Assembly (NCBI RefSeq): GCF_028686475.1
Contig: NZ_JAQUCA010000016.1
Span: 1 to 64,000, forward strand
From: Giesbergeria sp.
Lineage (GTDB): Bacteria; Pseudomonadota; Gammaproteobacteria; Burkholderiales; Burkholderiaceae_C
Length of the DNA stretch: 64,000 nucleotides
Direction: 5' to 3'
The notes beneath the pieces are model-generated. The model worked only from the letters and a program-made list of their open reading frames with translations, was not told the DNA's origin and did no database searches. This document shows positions 61,297-64,000 of this stretch, in pieces. The position numbers and the translations under genes were made by a program. The first letter of the stretch is position 1, and each line of letters opens with the position of its first letter.

Positions 61297-61836
61297 ATGA
61301 ATTCCCCCCTTACCACCCTGTTAGGCAAACAGTTTGACCAAGTCTGTTTTGTCGTCAACGATCTGGATGCGGCCATGGACTTTCACAAAAAAGCCAACGG
61401 CATCACCGCTTGGAATGTCGCCATCGACTTGGCCAAAGACCAAACCGAGAAGGAATATTTTGGTCAGCCGGGTGATTTCCAGTTTAGCTGCGCCTATGGC
61501 TATGCAGGTGAAACCCTGTTCGAGCTGGCCCGCCACGATGGTGGCGACAGCGTTTATAACGACTGGTTAAAGCAGCATGGCCCCGGTTTACACCACATTG
61601 GTTTTCGCCAAACTGATGCCGAAGATTACGCACGTGCGGATGCACACTACCGCAATATGGGCTTGAGTAAGGCGATGGCTGGGTTATTCCAAGGACCCTT
61701 TGGCAATTGCCGCTGGGCTTATTACGACACCCGCCCTTTCATTGGTTGTTACACCGAGTTGTACTACGTCGATGGCGAGATTGCTGCGCGCATGGAGCAA
61801 CTCAAACGCGGTATTGCTGTGAGTATTACACGCTAA
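61297..61836 (+). CDS. VOC-family (glyoxalase-like) protein
   Basis: The 179-residue single protein begins FDQVCFVVNDLDAAMDFHKK and contains PGLHHIGFRQTDAEDY and GCYTELYYVDGE, the strand motifs of VOC domains with candidate metal ligands His and Glu. It is shorter than an extradiol dioxygenase. It may be an isomerase, an epimerase-like enzyme or a ring-cleavage helper. It is 27 bases after the beta subunit gene and 56 before the monooxygenase gene. Confidence 0.75.
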   Translation: MNSPLTTLLGKQFDQVCFVVNDLDAAMDFHKKANGITAWNVAIDLAKDQTEKEYFGQPGDFQFSCAYGYAGETLFELARHDGGDSVYNDWLKQHGPGLHHIGFRQTDAEDYARADAHYRNMGLSKAMAGLFQGPFGNCRWAYYDTRPFIGCYTELYYVDGEIAARMEQLKRGIAVSITR

Positions 61837-61892
61837 ACCAACGCCCAGCTATCTTCTGAGACCGATAAACCCCCTTGTTTTTGAGGAAGAAT

Positions 61893-63023
61893 ATGTCGAC
61901 AGCCGTGCAAAAAGTGCTGATTATTGGTGGTGGTTTTTCAGGCATGGCAGCCGCCATCTGTTTATCTCGACAGGGCATTGGTGTCGATTTGGTTGAAATC
62001 GATCCGCAATGGCAGGTGGCTGGTGCCGGTTTAACGATGGGCGGAGCTTCCCTGCGAGCGATAGAAGATCTGGGCCTGCTCGATGAGTTCTTGCACTATG
62101 GTTCTGTCGTTGACAGCACCCAAGTTTTTACCCCCGACGATCAGCTGATCGCCACTATGCCTACCCCCATTCTGACGCGAAAACAGGTGCCAGGCAACGG
62201 AGCCATCATGCGTGCAGACCTAGCGCGCATCATGGAGCGCGCTGTGCGCGCTGCTGGTGGCGTGGATATCCGGCTGGGCTGCACCTTTACCAACATTAAA
62301 CAGGATGCCGAAGGAGTAGAAGTGTGCTTTACCGATGACAGCACACGCCGTTATGACTTGGTCGTAGGAGCCGATGGCGTTTTTTCTAAAGTACGCCAAG
62401 CTGTGTTTCCACAGGCCCCCAAACCTGCCTACAGTGGTCAATCAGTGTGGCGGGCCATGCTGACACGCCCTGCAGAAGTGACCAGCACCCGCCTCTGGAC
62501 TGACCAGCATACCAAGGTGGGTATCAATCCGGTGAACCGAGAAAAGATGTACCTGTTCGTGAATGAATTCCGCCCAGTGCATGAATTTCTGGAGCCAAGC
62601 ACCTTTTTGCCAACGCTCAAAGACTTGCTAAAACCTTTCAGTGCCCCCATGGTGCAATGGATTCGTAGCCAACTGAGCATCGATTCGCAAATACTGTTCC
62701 GTCCGCTAGAAGGTATGCTGATGCCACAGCCTTGGTATGAAGGCCGCGTGGTACTGATGGGTGATGCTGTCCATGCTACCACGCCACACCTAGGCTCAGG
62801 TGCCTGTATAGGTATTGAAGATGGCATTGTGCTGGCCCAAGAGTTGACCACCGGGCCACTAAATGCTGCCCTGCAACGCTATAGCACCCGTCGTTGGGAA
62901 CGCTGCCGCATGGTGGTAGAAAATTCTGCACGCTTGGGTGAAATTGAAAAAAAAGGCGGTGATAAACAAGAGCATGCACGCATCATGCGCGAATCGTTTA
63001 TAGCATTGGCACAAGCCATTTGA
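61893..63023 (+). CDS. FAD-dependent aromatic monooxygenase (copy 2)
   Basis: From the ATG at 61893 (MSTAVQKVLIIGGGFSG) the protein has 376 residues. It has the GGGFSGMAAAICL dinucleotide-binding motif, the DG motif DLVVGADGVFSKVRQAV and the GD motif VVLMGDAVHATTPHLG. It is a paralogue of the enzyme at 39190 (same length, same DPxW ... GAGxT block). It ends the oxygenase operon and would add a second hydroxyl or decarboxylate-hydroxylate an aromatic acid. Confidence 0.85.
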   Translation: MSTAVQKVLIIGGGFSGMAAAICLSRQGIGVDLVEIDPQWQVAGAGLTMGGASLRAIEDLGLLDEFLHYGSVVDSTQVFTPDDQLIATMPTPILTRKQVPGNGAIMRADLARIMERAVRAAGGVDIRLGCTFTNIKQDAEGVEVCFTDDSTRRYDLVVGADGVFSKVRQAVFPQAPKPAYSGQSVWRAMLTRPAEVTSTRLWTDQHTKVGINPVNREKMYLFVNEFRPVHEFLEPSTFLPTLKDLLKPFSAPMVQWIRSQLSIDSQILFRPLEGMLMPQPWYEGRVVLMGDAVHATTPHLGSGACIGIEDGIVLAQELTTGPLNAALQRYSTRRWERCRMVVENSARLGEIEKKGGDKQEHARIMRESFIALAQAI

Positions 63024-63058
63024 GGCCGAAATCCTGAATTCTCCAGCAGGAAAATCCA

Positions 63059-64000
63059 TTGAAGCATTGGCAAATTGCAACCCGTCTATATGCGGCCTTT
63101 GGTCTGGTACTGGCAATGGCATTAACAGGCCAGACCGCTAGCTATCTACAGCAAAAACATGCCGATGCAGTGTTAGACAATTTGACTAAGGTTGAATTTG
63201 AGCACCTGCGCCAGGTTTACGAAGTACAAGCCTTGGCTACTGGCACCACTGCCCGCTTGATGGCCATTAACCGCAGTGCAGATCCTGCCATTGCCCAGAT
63301 GTTTGGGCCAGAAATTAGCCAACGTGTCCAAGAGCTGACAGCACGGCAGCAGGCCATTCGCGCTTGGGCGACATCTGATCAAGAGCGCCATTGGTTTGGG
63401 CAGCTAGATGCCAACACCGAGCGTGTACGACTAGCGGTTCATCAGATCACCTTAGCGCGCACCCAAGGCAACAGCGCACAGGCCCACGACATTTTTGAGC
63501 GAGTTTTCACGCCGGAAGCTCAAGTTTATCATCGGCTGCTCGATCAATTTGCTGCTATGCAGCAACAGAAACTGTCAGCTCAAGCGCAAGAGTGGCAAAC
63601 ACAGGGCTGGATGCACTGGTCTTTGATGGCCCTAGGCTTGTTGGGAGCTTTGATTCTGATGGGATGGCTGCTATGGCGCTTGGTGGGCTATATCGTTCGT
63701 TCGCTGCGCGACGCTGTTGCGTTGGTGCAGCAGGTGAGCGCCGGGGATCTTCGTGTCAGGCCTGTCACCCAGCGCCACGATGAATTTGGCGCTTTGATAG
63801 GCGCTTTATTGGGGATGACCTGTGCGCTTGAAGCGATGGTGCAACAAGTGCGCAACAGCAGTGCAAGTATCTACGATACGGCCCATCAACTGGCCGTTGG
63901 CAACCATGAGCTTTCCGAGCGTACCTCTATCGAGGCATCTCAACTAGAACAGACAAGTCAGCATATGCGTACCCTGGCTGCAGGATTGCAAGATGCTGCT
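63059..64000 (+). CDS. Methyl-accepting chemotaxis protein, N-terminal part (cut by window end)
   Basis: The frame starts at a TTG (63059-63061) with a CAGGAAA ribosome binding site and runs open to the window edge (314 codons). It has TM1 (about 9-28), a four-helix-bundle periplasmic domain (about 30-185), TM2 (about 185-208), a HAMP region (about 212-262, ending RHDEFGALIGALLGM) and the start of the methylation helices. It follows the oxygenase operon closely, so the sensor may direct movement to the aromatic substrate. The signalling hairpin lies outside the window. Confidence 0.82.
   Translation, partial: MKHWQIATRLYAAFGLVLAMALTGQTASYLQQKHADAVLDNLTKVEFEHLRQVYEVQALATGTTARLMAINRSADPAIAQMFGPEISQRVQELTARQQAIRAWATSDQERHWFGQLDANTERVRLAVHQITLARTQGNSAQAHDIFERVFTPEAQVYHRLLDQFAAMQQQKLSAQAQEWQTQGWMHWSLMALGLLGALILMGWLLWRLVGYIVRSLRDAVALVQQVSAGDLRVRPVTQRHDEFGALIGALLGMTCALEAMVQQVRNSSASIYDTAHQLAVGNHELSERTSIEASQLEQTSQHMRTLAAGLQDAA

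Overview
The window is a mosaic chromosomal or plasmid segment from what looks like a betaproteobacterium of the order Burkholderiales (Comamonadaceae-like). This is inferred from codon usage, GC-rich catabolic operons with GGAG ribosome binding sites, and the IS set (IS3, IS1111/IS110, IS256, Tn3-like ends). The first ~37 kb is an accessory island dense in mobile DNA and antiviral genes. The last ~27 kb is a coherent aromatic-compound catabolic region.

1-10.5 kb: mobile and plasmid-like DNA. It holds an unidentified membrane protein, a broken IS3 copy, a parA-parB partition pair with two palindromic parS-like sites, a 149-bp MITE with a 9-bp target duplication, and IS256/IS3 scraps. A large serine recombinase lies behind a C4-RNA-like leader and an IS3 OrfA-like DNA-binding protein. 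Two proteins of unknown function lie among these.

10.5-24.5 kb: defence operon. A 1178-aa SNF2-type helicase with a C-terminal DUF3883, a DUF1156 adenine methyltransferase and a DUF499 ATPase form a known kind of defence module. A Septu-like ATPase/HNH pair is inserted between the helicase and the methyltransferase. The methyltransferase carries an in-frame amber codon that separates its AdoMet motif from its DPPY motif. An AbiE-type toxin and antitoxin follow in a convergent, 3'-overlapping arrangement, with two 28-bp palindromes upstream of the antitoxin.

24.6-28 kb: two IS1111-group elements, both with broken transposases. The 3' tail of one, where this group encodes its bridge (seek) RNA, is duplicated at 2.0-2.4 kb, where it supplies the start codon of parA.

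28-34 kb: a complete type II CBASS operon on the minus strand (capV, cdnA/dncV-like, cap2, cap3). Divergent from it is a two-gene, ATGA-coupled operon: a small diadenylate-cyclase (DisA_N)-like protein with altered catalytic motifs, then a Cap15-like two-TM beta-barrel effector. This resembles Panoptes (mCpol plus 2TM-beta effector) but with a DAC-type nucleotide protein, and it is my best candidate for an undescribed system.

34-37.3 kb: a Fic protein between two 167-bp direct repeats exactly 1800 bp apart, a truncated RelE-like toxin, and IS1111/IS256 fragments.

37.3-64 kb: aromatic catabolism. A minus-strand operon encodes a GntR regulator, an extradiol dioxygenase, two alpha/beta hydrolases, a lipocalin-like protein, an FAD monooxygenase, an oxygenase reductase and a dihydrodiol dehydrogenase. 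A LysR regulator diverges from a plus-strand operon encoding an ornithine-cyclodeaminase-like protein, a DapA-family lyase, an aldehyde dehydrogenase, a DUF1302/DUF1329/YCF48/RND envelope module, a USP-hemerythrin fusion, a second extradiol dioxygenase and a Rieske ferredoxin. Next come the alpha and beta subunits of a ring-hydroxylating dioxygenase, a VOC protein and a second FAD monooxygenase, then a chemoreceptor cut by the window edge. Together these would hydroxylate an aromatic ring, rearomatise the diol, cleave the ring, hydrolyse the product and oxidise the released aldehyde. The actual substrate cannot be read from sequence.
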